Shown in pieces: positions 37,210-48,486 of a stretch of DNA of 64,000 bases (positions are counted from its first letter, which is position 1; the number at the start of each line of letters is the position of its first letter). The DNA is taken from positions 152,551,293 through 152,615,292 of the forward strand of contig CM043958.1 of the NCBI GenBank assembly GCA_014529385.2, written 5' to 3'. The translations under genes were made by a program, and so were the position numbers. Under the pieces are notes generated by a model that worked only from the letters and a program-made list of their open reading frames with translations, was not told the origin of the DNA and did no database searches. This DNA comes from Adiantum capillus-veneris (taxonomy: Eukaryota > Streptophyta > Polypodiopsida > Polypodiales > Pteridaceae).

Positions 37210-39480
37210 GAAGCTCTTATTGCTTGATGTTCAAAGTTTATCCCCTTCTTGGCCGCCTTAAAGATTCACATTCAAATATTTGATGGCTTAATCAATGGTA
37301 GTGTGGAAATGGGCGCTTGGACTAAGTGCTTATGTGTTGTTTTATGAGGAAGTGGAAAGTTTGCATTTTGAGAAGGAGGGACTAGATGATATATTTATAA
37401 AAGCAAGCGAGGTGGAAAATTAGCCTTACCAAGTAGAAATGTGTCGCTAGATGTAGTAATAGGAACAAAGGTCAAAGAGCCTTTTCACTAGATGATGTGG
37501 CTATAAGCACATACCAGTTAAGAGATGGTCAGACATGGCAGGTACAAGCTAACCATGGATTGCACGTGGCATGGAGTGTGAAAGAGGTTGATTATATGGG
37601 CAACTATCAAGTAATCTAGTTAAAACAATTAAGTGCATATTGGGAGTCAAGGTGGGTGCGCAAGGCTTTGAGTTGGTTGCTAAATGGTAGCATAAGTAAT
37701 AGATGGAGAGCTAGGACAATGCTATACAGCTTGTGGAGCAAGAGTTGCCATCCACAAAAAGAACGATTGGAGTGGGACCCAATGGTCAAAGCATCAGGTG
37801 TTGTGCGTGCTTATTGCAAATAGTGAGGCCAAATAAAGACAATGAGAGATAGTGCGCCTGTCATGATTTGATGCAATTAATGAGGACTATGGTGGAGCTC
37901 AAGTAAGACAACAAAACTTCCAAGCTAAATTGGGGTGAGGCACTTGGGTAAGTTCGCATAGCAATGGCTGGTAAATCAAGAGCTTAAAGAGCTTGCACAT
38001 GTGTGTGTGTGTGTGTGTGTGTGTATGTGATTGATTGATGAGGCTATGCTTTGACAAGATATGGTTGTCTTTTAGCCAATATCCCCCCCTAAGAGTAGTC
38101 TCCCATTACCAAAGTGCCCAAGTGCAGACACACACACACACACACATCAATGTATGAGATGGTTCCAATCATCTCCAAAAACTAGAGATTAAGAAATCAG
38201 TATAACATTATCCAAAGGGGTAAACTCACACATAGTCACTAATTGAAACAAAGATTTTTTATTTTCTAGTGAAATCAAGCAAAATTTACCCCAAATTGAT
38301 CTTATTAATGAGCAAAAACTACTATTAATTACTCTCTCAAGAACGTGTAAATATATGACATTAATGCAATTTCATCTTCTTAATCAATCGTTTGTGGGCG
38401 ATGGTTCTAAACTCCTACATATCCCATCATAAATCGGCTTCAAAAGAGGGAAATTATACAATATAGTTTAATTATATAGATGCAAAGGAGTGTTGAAATA
38501 GCAATTGCAATGGCCAAGAAGATTTGTCAATGAAATCTAGCACAGTTTATTCTTAGGATCTAATTAGATTAAAGTGTGCTAATCTAGCTAGTCGAGCTTT
38601 GATACCAAATGAAACTATGGTGGATACATTAGTGATTTTTCATAACTTACACATAGTTAATGTAGAGATAATCTAATGACTCATTGAGAGTCCAATATAC
38701 AAAGAGAATGGTTTCAAAAATATACTTGATTTACGATGCAAAAAGTTGTACATCAAATGTCTGTTTTGTAGAGATAGATACGATCTCTAGGTAAGCACAA
38801 ACTGACATCATAATATTCTTATCTGCCACATGGGATGTTGACTAGGATTCGTATATCTTTCACATGGGTTTTACACACATGGTTAGGATGATGATATGGA
38901 GAGAAGGTTCATCATGAGTTGAAGGTGCAACAAAGCTCCCAACCTCTTCTCATTACCTTGAATAGCTTTAGAGACACCTGTTACTTGGCTGGAGATTTGT
39001 GCTCATCAACAATGATCAGCAAAGCATAAAAATGGATTATAATCCAAGGTGACCTCAACATGAGGCAAAGGTTATGAAGGTCACTTTGAAAGAATACAAT
39101 TTTGAGAGCAAGTAAATAAAAGGAAAAGATAATGTAGTGGCAAACATCCTAAGTAGGAAATCCGTTCTTGGGATTGTCTCCCTGCCAAGAAAACCTCTAG
39201 CCAACTCCCAATTGATGAATTCTTACACTCGATCATCCAAATTATGTCCTAAGAAAGATGCTCAAAAAAGGAGAAGAGGATTGTACATGGATATTATTAT
39301 CACTCTTGGATACATGCCTATCTTTACCAACTTTGAATTTATCTTTTCAATCACAAGGAAATCATAGAGTTTTATTTTCAATGCAATATATATATATTGA
39401 AATTCTTGAAAATAACTCAAAAATGTCTCTCTAAGGTAATCCATCATTGTAGTTTTAGCTAGAGAGAGTAATCACCAACA
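37210..39480 (-). mobile_element. Composite repeat unit RU10, 3' truncated
   Basis: Start motif, antisense frame, GT tract about 38001-38027, AC tract about 38127-38146, primer-binding-site-like stretch 38595-38609, LTR-like part and RNase H block (open frame 39137-39367). It ends in the gag relic near 39455, where it meets the terminal repeat of the loop retroelement in inverse orientation (about 39480-39849, beginning with a GT tract at about 39499-39537). Confidence 0.8.
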
Positions 39481-39849
39481 TTATCATAGTGGTAGTGTGG
39501 TGTGTGGTGTGTGTGTGTGTTTGTGTGTGTGTGTGTAGGATGAAATCAACCAACAAAGCATAAAAAAGAAAATCGTCCGTAGGTTAAAATAGTGCAAAAA
39601 ATGTATATTCATTATGTATAACTTGGGCAATGTAGAATCAAGAAGGAAAAAAACTCCCATTAAACCACTTGCATGCAAGATATGGTAAGTCCGCCAAATG
39701 TTACCTTCCACCATAATAGCCAACAATAGAAAGAGAGTTAGAAATGGTAGGTAGGTGTCATCAATGAAGGAAACTTGTTATCGATGTCCACCATAGCTTA
39801 AGGCAAGCAATTTAAAGAGGAGGTAGTCCTATGGTGAAGGCCCAGACCT
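39480..39849 (-). repeat. Inverted partial copy of terminal repeat R
   Basis: Reverse complement of the distal part of the repeat R found at 47488-48260 and 51836-52650. It starts at the AC/GT microsatellite and stops after GGCCCAGACCT at 39849, the inner boundary of the left inverted-repeat arm. Confidence 0.85.
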
Positions 39850-41889
39850 AAATTTTTTTCAAAGTTGAGTTCTAGTTGGACCCACAGTCTGTAATCCCTT
39901 AACTGGTGTTAGGTGGTCCTTTGTAGACTCTATTTCTAGTCCCCTGCTCACGGCTACTATAGTCTTTGACTTTGCTGGTTTAAGGCTTGCACGTCCAAAA
40001 ACTACAGTTATTGTTTCTACTTTTATTTATGTTTATATTGTTCTTTTTTCAGGACTGCATATACCCTATAGAAAAACAACCTGCATAAGCACTATACACA
40101 ACCCTGAGAATCATGCAAAGATCCTTGAACATATTAAGCTATACCCTAAGGACCGTAAACCAAAGAATCCTTTGGCAGTTAGAACTAGACCCTTCCTCTT
40201 TACGAAGGCCAAAGATTGTATTACTTACTATGGTAAGTATAAGTGAACCTCACCACACTTTTTTGAAAAATTGCAGACTCTTGCTCTCTCACAAGCCCCT
40301 CTCAGTGGCCACATCTCTTGTACTCAGATATTTTAGTAGTTTGGATGCTTTTCAACTAATATATGATTCGGCTCTTTCCTCTGACAAAAAATTATATGTC
40401 TTACATATGCAGTCTTTTAATGATTGGGTCAAAATTTTGGCTACTCTGGATAAAGACTCCATTGGAAGGGGTGAATTTAATTCCCCAATACATAGCCTAA
40501 CTTCTCCTACTCTCCTCACAATACCAGCAAGAGCTTGCTCTATTTTCTTCCTTTGGTGCTAATCTATCTAACCTTCTAAGGAAGTTATGTGGTCTTAATC
40601 TCTCTTTGTCTATACACCGGCTACTCCAACTATTCCACAAACTGATGGAATCTTTTGTCTGGATAGTGCAGTCCTTGAAACAGTTAAGAAATTTCAGAGT
40701 GATTTTTGCTCCCTCAATGACTCTAACCTCCTAGAGATGGTGCCTAAAATATCCAAAGTTTTTCTTATCTTATTTGTTAGACAAATTGAAATTGAATTCC
40801 TTGGGGTTGACCATCAGCGGTGGAACTTGCCCAAAAAAGCTTTCTTAGCGCCCATTTTGAGTGAAACTTGGGTTTACCTTGCTAACCTCCCTGCCTCTAC
40901 TGGAAGATTCCAGACTCAAGATTCTAAAAGGACGGCAATTTTTGGACAAAGGGGAGCTTATCAAAGCGCCCTTCAATCTCAATCTCATTGACCACTTCAA
41001 ATGCCCCTCCAATACTGACCTCTACATCCGTACTAAAGGAAACATGGAATTTGTCAAGAGTAATCTGAATTTTTATACTGAATCCATTTGGAATGTCTTT
41101 CGATCTTATGTTAATGTGCTGCAGATTTCTTGACCCTAAAGCCTCTTGTGAATCCAGTATCATGTGGTTAGATCATACCATTTGGTTTATTCTCAACCAT
41201 CTGGACTTACTCTTCCAAGAAAAACCTGTGGATTTTTACCTCTCCCTCATTTGCTCTTGCTAAGCAAATTGTAATTGCACAGATTGCCTTTAGCTCTGAT
41301 GAACCTGAAATTTACTTTAAAGGTGTTAAGATCATCAGTAGTTAAAAACCTGTATTGATGAGGATGACTCCCCTACTCTCAAAAGATCCAACACTTTGAT
41401 TGCCCCCAACTCCTTCACTTCCTTTCTAACACCTAGCTCATCCTCTAACCGGGGGAAAGTTCGTAGCTACACAAGGGGTAGAGGCAAGTTTTTCTCCATC
41501 AAAAAATTCCCTGAAATTTAAACCTTGGTGATATTGTAGATTACTACAAGTCCTTGCGGAAGAAGAACTCTCGACAAAGTGGATCAGGACAATGGATTCA
41601 TCTACATACACTATACTGTCTCTTTCACAATGTACTCCTCGATTGAAACCAACCAAAAACTCTTTTTTGTGAGTGATTTGATCTGTTTTTTGGCAATCAA
41701 TATACGTATAGGATTGGAAGTATCAACAAGCCATAAAGAAGTTAATTTACAGTAATGACTTTCTTCAGTAGGATTTTGTTTCCCATTGTACATGCTTTTA
41801 ATTTATCACCTTTTGCAAGAATTTTGAGGCTTATGGTAACCATATTTGTACTTGTGATCTTAGCATTATTGAAAATACTAAAATACGTA

Positions 41890-43130
41890 GAATTTTGGCC
41901 AAAAGATTCAATCATATACCTAACTTTTCCAAAAACCCCTACCTTGCTCTATCAGCTTTACTAAGTTGCCTCACTGACCTTGTCAGTGCTCTCCAACTAG
42001 AGATGACAGTCCTACAGGACTTAAGGGAAGTTGTGAAGGAATGCTTCCTTCAAAAAGTATCACAACTACCTAAAAAAAGGTTATCCTCTGATGAATCCTG
42101 GCTTACATCTTAGCTAGCTTTTGGTTTTCTAAAATTCTCTAATAAATGGTTTGTTGTCGAGCTTGACAAAAGCTCTAATTATCCCACTATTTTATGCAAA
42201 TATCTTGCGTGGAAGGCCGCTCGCAATTGAGTATCTGGAAAGGAATTCTATAGTATTAAATCTCCACTACAAACAGTTACCAATAATATTGCAAAACACT
42301 TAGGGAATCTAGCTACCCCATTCTGAACACTAAGTTACATGTATTATTTTCCACTTATAAAATTCATATCCATAAGTTCAAATGGATATCTGATGCCTCC
42401 AATAGTATTTTTACTGATATCACCAAGGATATTACGTTATGACTTGACCTTATACTAACCGAATTTGAGCTTATTTGTGCCACTAAACAAAAAATATGTC
42501 AGGACTTCTTACATATTCAGTACAATCCCTTTTGGCGTGCAAAAAACTCTATAGAAGTCTCTCTTTCCTCAGTAAATCTTCCACAATTTTTACTGCAAAC
42601 ATTACACAATGTTACAAAAACGTTCCCCTGGAAGGGGATCTTGGTCCTAAGACTATTCTTGCCAAAGTGATTAAAATGGCTTTCTCCAATGCTAGAAAGA
42701 AGAAACTTTTTTACATCTCTCTTTCCAAAAAACCCAGGTGGATAAAAGTAACTCACACTCCTTACATTTTAATGAAGCTAAGCTTTGCTTTTACATCTCC
42801 TTGTTGCTTTGTAACTGCACTATAGTTTTCAGCGGTCTATGCTTTAACTAATGCCTAGGCATCCCCATAGGATTCTCATGCTCTCCACTTATGTGTAATA
42901 TTTACATTGCTTTCTTTGAATACAAGTGGTGTCTCAAAACCATGGAATCATACAAAAATAAGCTTTCACAGTTCATACATACCTATAGATATATGGATGA
43001 CATACCTCACTGCCTTAAAATTGAACCCACATCTCTCCATAAGATCATCACACTTCATGGGGCCTTTTGCACATTAAACCAATTCCTTAAACTTTCTATC
43101 TTCCTTCATATCATATCTGTCGGTGGGTAT
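41890..43130 (+). pseudogene. Reverse transcriptase relic, copy 1
   Basis: RT part of copy 1. The motif A Asp seen in copy 3 (DVKECYGNIP) is replaced here (NITQCYKNVP). Motif B is LGIPIGFSCSP; motif C YRYMDDI keeps both Asp residues. The frame after YMDD is not recognisable beyond about 40 codons. Three frames are needed to read the whole, so it is inactive. Confidence 0.7.
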
Positions 43131-43418
43131 GACGGTTTGTTTGGAAAAGGGATCTCCTGAAACTACCACTTGTGAAATTCACCAGAATAGCAATAGACCT
43201 CACAAAGCTGCTATTAGCTCATGTGTCAGCCTGCTACACTTAATTTTCTATTCTTCCTCTAACTCTTTTCTTGCCTGGAGGGAGGTTAATCTACTAATCA
43301 AAAAGCATTGCCTTAACGAGTTAATAGAAACCAGATCTGCAACACTATTACACAGGCTCTTACCCACATAGTTTGCATGGGTTACACTTTAAACAAGAGA
43401 ATCTCATTTCTCTAATAA

Positions 43419-43449
43419 GGTAGTAGGCCCATACAATGGGCCTACTACC
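43419..43449 (+). other. Perfect 14-bp hairpin at end of copy 1
   Basis: GGTAGTAGGCCCAT, loop ACA, then ATGGGCCTACTACC. An outer pair, TCTCTAA (about 43410) with TTAGAGA (about 43474), could close a larger stem. It stands just before the (AC)n tract that ends copy 1. Similar GGGCC-type hairpins end the other two copies. Confidence 0.85.
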
Positions 43450-43482
43450 AACCCATTGTGTATGGCGCCTAGGTTAGAGAGG

Positions 43483-43484
<2 letters not shown>

Positions 43485-43530
<46 letters not shown>
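43485..43530. repeat. (AC)n microsatellite
   Basis: Forty-six bases of AC repeat just after the terminal hairpin of copy 1. Copy 2 has an imperfect AC/GC tract (about 47445-47487) at the same relative position. Confidence 0.95.
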
Positions 43531-43532
<2 letters not shown>

Positions 43533-44589
43533 TGTTACTTTAGTACTCTTGGTTTTCTTTTAGCTTAAATTAAAAAAAGGGGACCACACATAGACCTACC
43601 CCTTGGATCGGGACCTGTGGGGGTGGTTTTTTATGGCAATGATAAACACACACACACTGGGTTACTTAATTAGTTCTTGACCTATTAAAAAAAGAGAGCT
43701 TCAAAGTATTTGAGCCTCCACTATGAGACTTAACCCTTCATTAAAAACCTCTAGCCAACTCCCAATGGATGAATTCTTACAATGGATCATCCTGATTATT
43801 GCCTAAGAAAGATGTACACGAATATTATTATCACTCTTGGATACGTGCCTACTTTACTAACTTTCAATCTTTCTAATCGCAAGAAGATCATGTAAAAACT
43901 CCACTTTGAAGCCCATGATGCTCCATTATTGATAAGTCATCATGGCTATGCATAGATGTTAAATTCTATTTAAATGAAAATATTTTGGTATGTGGCTACG
44001 TTAACTCTTGGGGGCTTATTGTTGATGGGATCTTAGAATTGAATCTCTCGTTTTTGCAATTGTTGCCTCTAGTTCCCTCTTGACTTCACACTAAACCTAA
44101 TGAATAGCCTTGAATTCTAGACCATTTGTCCCGATAAGTGTTCCATATCACGATCAAGATGAATTTTTGTGGATTTTCTTTGCCACGTCCTTGTTTTTTT
44201 TCATGCCAAATATCACCAATCATTTGGTTATGTAACATGGATTCTAGCCTTGGAATGTTGTCCTCTTTGTTCTTGGTTCCTTTACATCTTAATTAAGTCG
44301 TTGGTTTTGGCAGTGAGAGAATTTTTCATATTTCTAAAAAGATGGCTAATTTTTATACTTAGGATTGTTGTGATTATGGTTAGATAAATTCTTAGCTCTA
44401 TTGTATTGATTTCTTGCTGCAAATATTTGACCTATATGACCTATAAAATTGAAATTTTGGTTGTACAGGAATTTCTTTCAATTAAAGACTTTGTGTCTTG
44501 ATAGTCTCACTATGTTGTTGTGGCCTTCTTTTGTCATTTACTGAATATTTTTTCCTACTAAAATTTGATGAAACATTAAAGCCAAAAGA
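43531..44589. other. Spacer with a stray RU fragment
   Basis: Between copies 1 and 2. Bases 43742-43895 are an isolated piece of the RU Ty3 RNase H block ('aaacctctagccaactcccaatggatgaattc' onward) in plus orientation. The remainder (about 43900-44589) is AT-rich; I see no gene or clear repeat in it. Confidence 0.6.
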
Positions 44590-45170
44590 GTGGACTCTTT
44601 TATAGAGGAAAAAGTATCCTTGAAGCAGTGAAAGAATTCTAAGATAGCCTTTGCATTTTAACTGAAGCTACCTTTTTGCAAATGGTCCGTAAGGTTTTCG
44701 AGGTGTTCGTTTCTATCTTTTAGATAGAATAAGGTCAAATTTTAGTGTCTACTACCATTCTGAGTGAGACTTGGATTTTTAAGCTAACTTACCTGTCTCT
44801 ATGGTGGAAGATTGTAGGCTCAAAGTACTCAAAGGAGTTCATTTCCTTGATAAAGGAGAACTCATCAAAGCCCTATTAAATCTAAAATTTCTAGACCCTA
44901 TTTAATTTGGTTGCGGTTTACAGTAGAACGAAAGGTGCTATGGAATTTTTCAAGGACAACCATATTATCACACTAAGTCTATGTGGAATGTCTATACACC
45001 TTACCTTAAGTATGCATATATACTTTTGGACCCCAAAGCTTCATTTGAGTCTAGTATCATAAGGTTTGACCATGCAATATTGTATGCTTTTGACCATTTG
45101 GAGGTCAAAGCTCAATTTCTAATTATTACTTAGGTAAGCATTCAATAGCTTTAGAAACCTCATGCAGGAC

Positions 45171-45320
45171 ATTCCTAAGAAACTCAAGTCTAATAAGCCT
45201 AGAACTGATCTCACTACATATAGCTTCATAAACATCATGCTGAACATTCCTAAGAAAGTCAAGTCTGATAAGCCTAGAACTAATCTCACCACATATAGGG
45301 GATTCAATGACAAAGGCATC
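45171..45320. repeat. 75-bp in-frame tandem duplication in copy 2
   Basis: attcctaagaaactcaagtc at 45171 recurs as attcctaagaaagtcaagtc at 45246, with the following KSNKPRTDLTTY / KSDKPRTNLTTY peptide on the plus strand. The period is 75 bases, exactly 25 codons, and both strands stay open across it. Confidence 0.9.
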
Positions 45321-46540
45321 AAGATGGCTACTAGTATGCTTAAACCATTTTTTTGATGAAGAAGCAACACTCTCATTGAAAAGATTCATTTATCTTACAT
45401 CTCCCAATGGTTCTTTACTTCCTTCTTGACTCTTAGATCTTCTACTAGTAATAGTAGAGAGAACACAAGAAGTTTTACTATAGGTATGGGGAGCGATGTT
45501 TGATTGTATGTAGTTTTGGAGCCACATGGAAGGAAGATAAATATTTAGTGAAATGCGACACAATGATATGAATTTTGTCCATTGTCTTTTGAATAAGAAC
45601 CTTTTTGATTGGCTTCCTCCCAAAACTATTTTGAGTGAATGTTTTGATGTTGTTTTTGTTCAACATGAACACCTTGACAATGTAATGAATATATTTTTGT
45701 AGAAATGATTCTGGGTTCTATTGCACTTAGAGTACATTTACAAAATTTTGTGGACTTGTAATGACTTTGGAAAACATGTGCTTACTTGTGATTTGAAAAT
45801 AATATATAACCTTGAAGCAAGGAGACTTTTAGCCAAAGACATAAATCATATACCAATTTATCCAAGGAATCCTCATCTTGTATATCCTATAGGCCTTGTT
45901 AAGTTGTTTGATTGACCTGGTCAGCTCACTCCAACCACAATCTTATGTTACAATGAACCTTTACAGAGTTTTAAGAGAGTGCTTCTTTAACAAGGTTATG
46001 CACTTACTTCCCTAATGGCTCTCATCTATTAGCTCCTGGATTAATCAAGAGATTGGAGGATAACTTCAAAAAATTTCACAAGAATGGTTTATTGGAGGCC
46101 TTGACAAAGTTTCTAATAATGCTACCATTATTTATAAACAGAATTACTCAATAAGTAGCACATAATAGATGCATTAGGAATGAATTTGTTCCTTATGAAC
46201 TATCCCCTATTATCATCTCTTCTTCCATTCAAGAATGCTGAAGCAATATAGGATGGTCTCTGGAAACCACTATGTTATTAGTCCTTTTTAATGTACAAAT
46301 GTCATAAACACAAATTTAGATGGATTTTAAATGCATTCAATGGCATCTATACTACTATGATTGGTCATATTACAAACACTCTCAATCTAATTCTCTCTGA
46401 GAACTCATTTGTGTAAGAAAAATAAACTATGAAGAATTTTTACAATTTCTTTCTAGATTGTTAAGAATTATATCAAGATTATTTTCAAACTTGGTATAAA
46501 AAATCTTTCATATATTTATGCCTTGATAATTGACTTGGAT

Positions 46541-46900
46541 GCTAGTTAATTTGCTATGGAAACATCCCTTTAATTGAGAAATTTGGTATTATCAACATTC
46601 TGCTTGAGATGTGTAAATTCCACTTTGACAAGAGAAAGAAGATAGAATATTTTTAAATCTCACTGGTAGAAAAACCTAAATGGGTTAAAAAACCAAGTGC
46701 TTAACCACCAAAACACTTTGATGAAGTCGAATTAGGAAAAACCATCTCTTGGATTCTAGAAAACTGCTTCATTCATTTTGGAGGACATTGCTTTAAACAA
46801 TGTAAAGGAATCTTGATGGGTTTCTCTCCCTCACCTATCATGTGCAGCTTGTATCTAGGTTTTTAGAATATAAAAGGTTCCTAAAAAAATGGCTTGCAAG
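46541..46900 (+). pseudogene. Reverse transcriptase relic, copy 2
   Basis: A recognisable fragment of the RT palm: ICYGNIPLIEKFGI, DKRKKIEYF, then after a stop VEKPKWVKKP, a further frame through ISWILENCFIHF, and CKGILMGFSPSPIMCSLYLGF. This parallels motif A to motif B of copies 1 and 3. The Asp of motif A is lost and motif C is missing. Confidence 0.7.
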
Positions 46901-47389
46901 GATACCCAGAAATCTACTGCTCCTTCTCAATTTGAGAACCTTCCAAAATGAGTTTCCTCATATCTAGCATGACATGCTATAAATTGAACCTACCCATATC
47001 TAGCATGACATCTAAAAACTGAATCCACCCATGTATTAAAAATTGCCTTGGGGAGTATTTTAATTCTTAATTTTTCTATCTATCTAACTATTGTCCCTTC
47101 TCTTGGGATTTTAACCTCATACTTATTTAGACATGAGATAAGTTAAACTTCTTTTCTGCAAAATTTGTCCAAACAAAAAGGAACCAACAATAGTTCTTTG
47201 GAAATGCTTCATCTCATTTTATACTCTTCATTTGACATCTTTAAGAGATTCATCAGTTGATCACTAAATACTACCGTAATGGATTGAATAGATTCGATCT
47301 CTTTCACACTATCACTCTTGTAATCAAGCATAATAATTAGCCAAGAATTAGGATCAATTGTGGTTCTCTCATTAGCTTGATGAGATAGA

Positions 47390-47410
47390 AGGCCCATTGA
47401 GTGTGGGCCT
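47390..47410 (+). other. Imperfect hairpin at end of copy 2
   Basis: AGGCCCA, loop TTGAGTG, then TGGGCCT: a 7-bp perfect stem with partly pairing flanks. It occupies the same place relative to the AC tract as the perfect hairpin of copy 1. Confidence 0.7.
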
Positions 47411-47487
47411 ATTGTCTACATCGAGGATGGTGCATGGGATTGGGTGTGTGTGCACGCGCGCACGCACACATACACACACACAAACAC

Positions 47488-48260
47488 ATTAGTGGACTCT
47501 CCTACAAACATAATTGACCTAGTGAAAAGAGGAGGGTTTTCCTACACATACCTAATTACATTGGATTTTTTTTCCTATAAAATCTAAAGCTAAAGTGAGT
47601 GGCTTTGACATCATAAGGGTGATACTTGTCCGCCAGGTGGGAAGTACTACAAATCACCTCCACACACTTCCACTAGACCACTACATTGGCATACATCCTT
47701 GCATGGCGGGTATTGAGTCAGGGCTATAACAAAGAAGGAGATCCTACCACCTCTCCCACATCGCCCCATACTCCCACCACCCCACTCTGTGTGAGTAAAC
47801 CACTCTCGTCTACTTTTTCAAAATGGAAAATCTACAGATCCATATGAAGGTGACAGTGTGGGATATTGAGAGCTTGAGTTTGCAAGACTTTTTTATTGGA
47901 CCGTACTTCCCTAACGAGCTTAATATGGAGGTCCCCAATCAGGCCTGGGCCTTCATCATAGGACTACCTCCTCTTTAAATTTCTTGCCTTAAGCTATGGT
48001 GGACATCAATAACAAGTGACCTTCATTGATGACACTTTCCTACCACTTCTAACGCTCTTTCTGTTGTCGGATGTGATGATGGCAGGTAACATTTGGAGGA
48101 CTTACCAGATCTTGCATGCAAGTGGTTTAATGGGAGTTTTTTCTTCCTTGATTGTACATTGCCCAAGTTATACATGATGAATATACATTTTCTGGACTCT
48201 TTTAACATATGGATGATTGTCTTTTTATGCTCTGATGGTTGAATTCATCCTACACACACT
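47488..48260 (+). repeat. Terminal repeat R, upstream of copy 3
   Basis: Direct repeat of about 0.77 kb that recurs at 51836-52650. It starts ATTAGTGGACTCTCCTAC and continues through CCGCCA(G/A)GTGGGAAGTACTAC-type sequence, the small frame at 47823 and the TTTAATGGGAGTTTTTTC stretch, then fades at an AC-rich end. The pair flanks copy 3 like long terminal or pseudo-terminal repeats. Differences are scattered substitutions and one 45-bp duplication in the right copy. Confidence 0.85.
47823..47978 (+). CDS. Small conserved frame in terminal repeat
   Basis: A 51-codon frame beginning MENLQIHMKVTVWDIESLSL and ending AFIIGLPPL. The right-hand repeat carries the same frame (52173-52373) with the same start and end, even though it gained a 45-bp duplication, which is a multiple of three. 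I do not recognise the peptide. It may be the start of the element's first protein, or it may be open by chance. Confidence 0.35.
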   Translation: MENLQIHMKVTVWDIESLSLQDFFIGPYFPNELNMEVPNQAWAFIIGLPPL

Positions 48261-48486
48261 AATGATCTTGGCAGCCTTCAAAGCTGACCAAGATCCTTTG
48301 TTAAAATTTTGAGCTTGCATAACCTTTAATTTTCCTATTACAAGATGTAGCTACTTCTTGGCATGGGGATCTTATAAGACAGGGCTATTCTGAGCAATTA
48401 TTGATTGTTGCATCCTTCATATAAGGCCTTCTTCTCTGTATCAGAGACCCTCTCTTCCACACTAGTATCATTGAGCATGATTTGGC

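Larger units (their letters stand above)
28184..39849. repeat. Left arm of giant inverted repeat
   Basis: This 11.67-kb arm is the reverse complement of 52336-64000. Base x pairs with about 92184-x over the whole length; the offset drifts by only a few bases. Identical peptides read from mirrored places, such as 39137-39367 (+) with 52817-53047 (-), 29853-30047 (-) with 62137-62331 (+), and 33188-33370 (+) with 58814-58996 (-). The differences I noticed are mostly one-base indels in short runs (for example near 31204, 35480, 36577) and microsatellite length. The inner edge is sharp: the match ends after GGCCCAGACCT. The outer edge is set only by the end of the window. Confidence 0.97.
39850..43530 (+). 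mobile_element. Penelope-like retroelement, copy 1 (degenerate)
   Basis: First of three head-to-tail copies of one retroelement. A first-frame relic covers about 40110-41340, including KGELIKA..NLNLIDHFKCP and a WNVFRSYVNVL...DPKAS..SSIMWLDHTIWF block in broken frames (41020-41210). A linker follows, then the RT relic from about 41890: KRFNHIPNFSKNP (41898-41937), a motif A remnant ITQCYKNVPLEGDLG (about 42609-42655), LGIPIGFSCSPLMCNIYIA (about 42856-42915) and YRYMDDI (42983-43003). A hairpin (43419-43449) and an AC tract (43485-43530) close the copy. Frameshifts and stops are many. RT class is inferred from motif shape (DVxxCYxNIP, GIPMG, YxDD) and is tentative. Confidence 0.7.
44590..47487 (+). 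mobile_element. Penelope-like retroelement, copy 2 (most degenerate)
   Basis: The same element again. The first-frame relic starts with LSETWIFK (about 44760, compare LSETWVYLANL in copy 1). It includes RTKGAMEFFKDN (44920-44960) and ASFESSIIRFDHAILYAFDHL (45030-45105), the counterpart of the WFDH block. The RT relic has KDINHIPIYPRNP (about 45836-45875), ICYGNIPLIEKFGI (about 46551-46595) and FKQCKGILMGFSPSPIMCSL (about 46793-46853). Motif C is not found. It ends with an imperfect hairpin (47390-47410) and an AC/GC tract. It is shorter than copy 1 and has many stops. Confidence 0.65.

Noticed and set aside
41438-41793. Minus-strand open frames in copy 1 of the loop element
   Set aside because: They are antisense to the ORF1-RT linker of copy 1 and have no counterpart in copies 2 and 3.
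45119-45389. Two overlapping minus-strand frames over the 75-bp duplication
   Set aside because: They arise from the same in-frame duplication seen on the plus strand, where the WFDH-type block and RT relic set the coding direction.
47340-47420. Possible hammerhead ribozyme at the end of copy 2 (TTGATGAG next to a stem), as known from Penelope-like elements
   Set aside because: After the stem there is no GAAA core and the sequence is TTGATGAG rather than CTGATGAG. The other two copies lack even that. Only the hairpin is supported.
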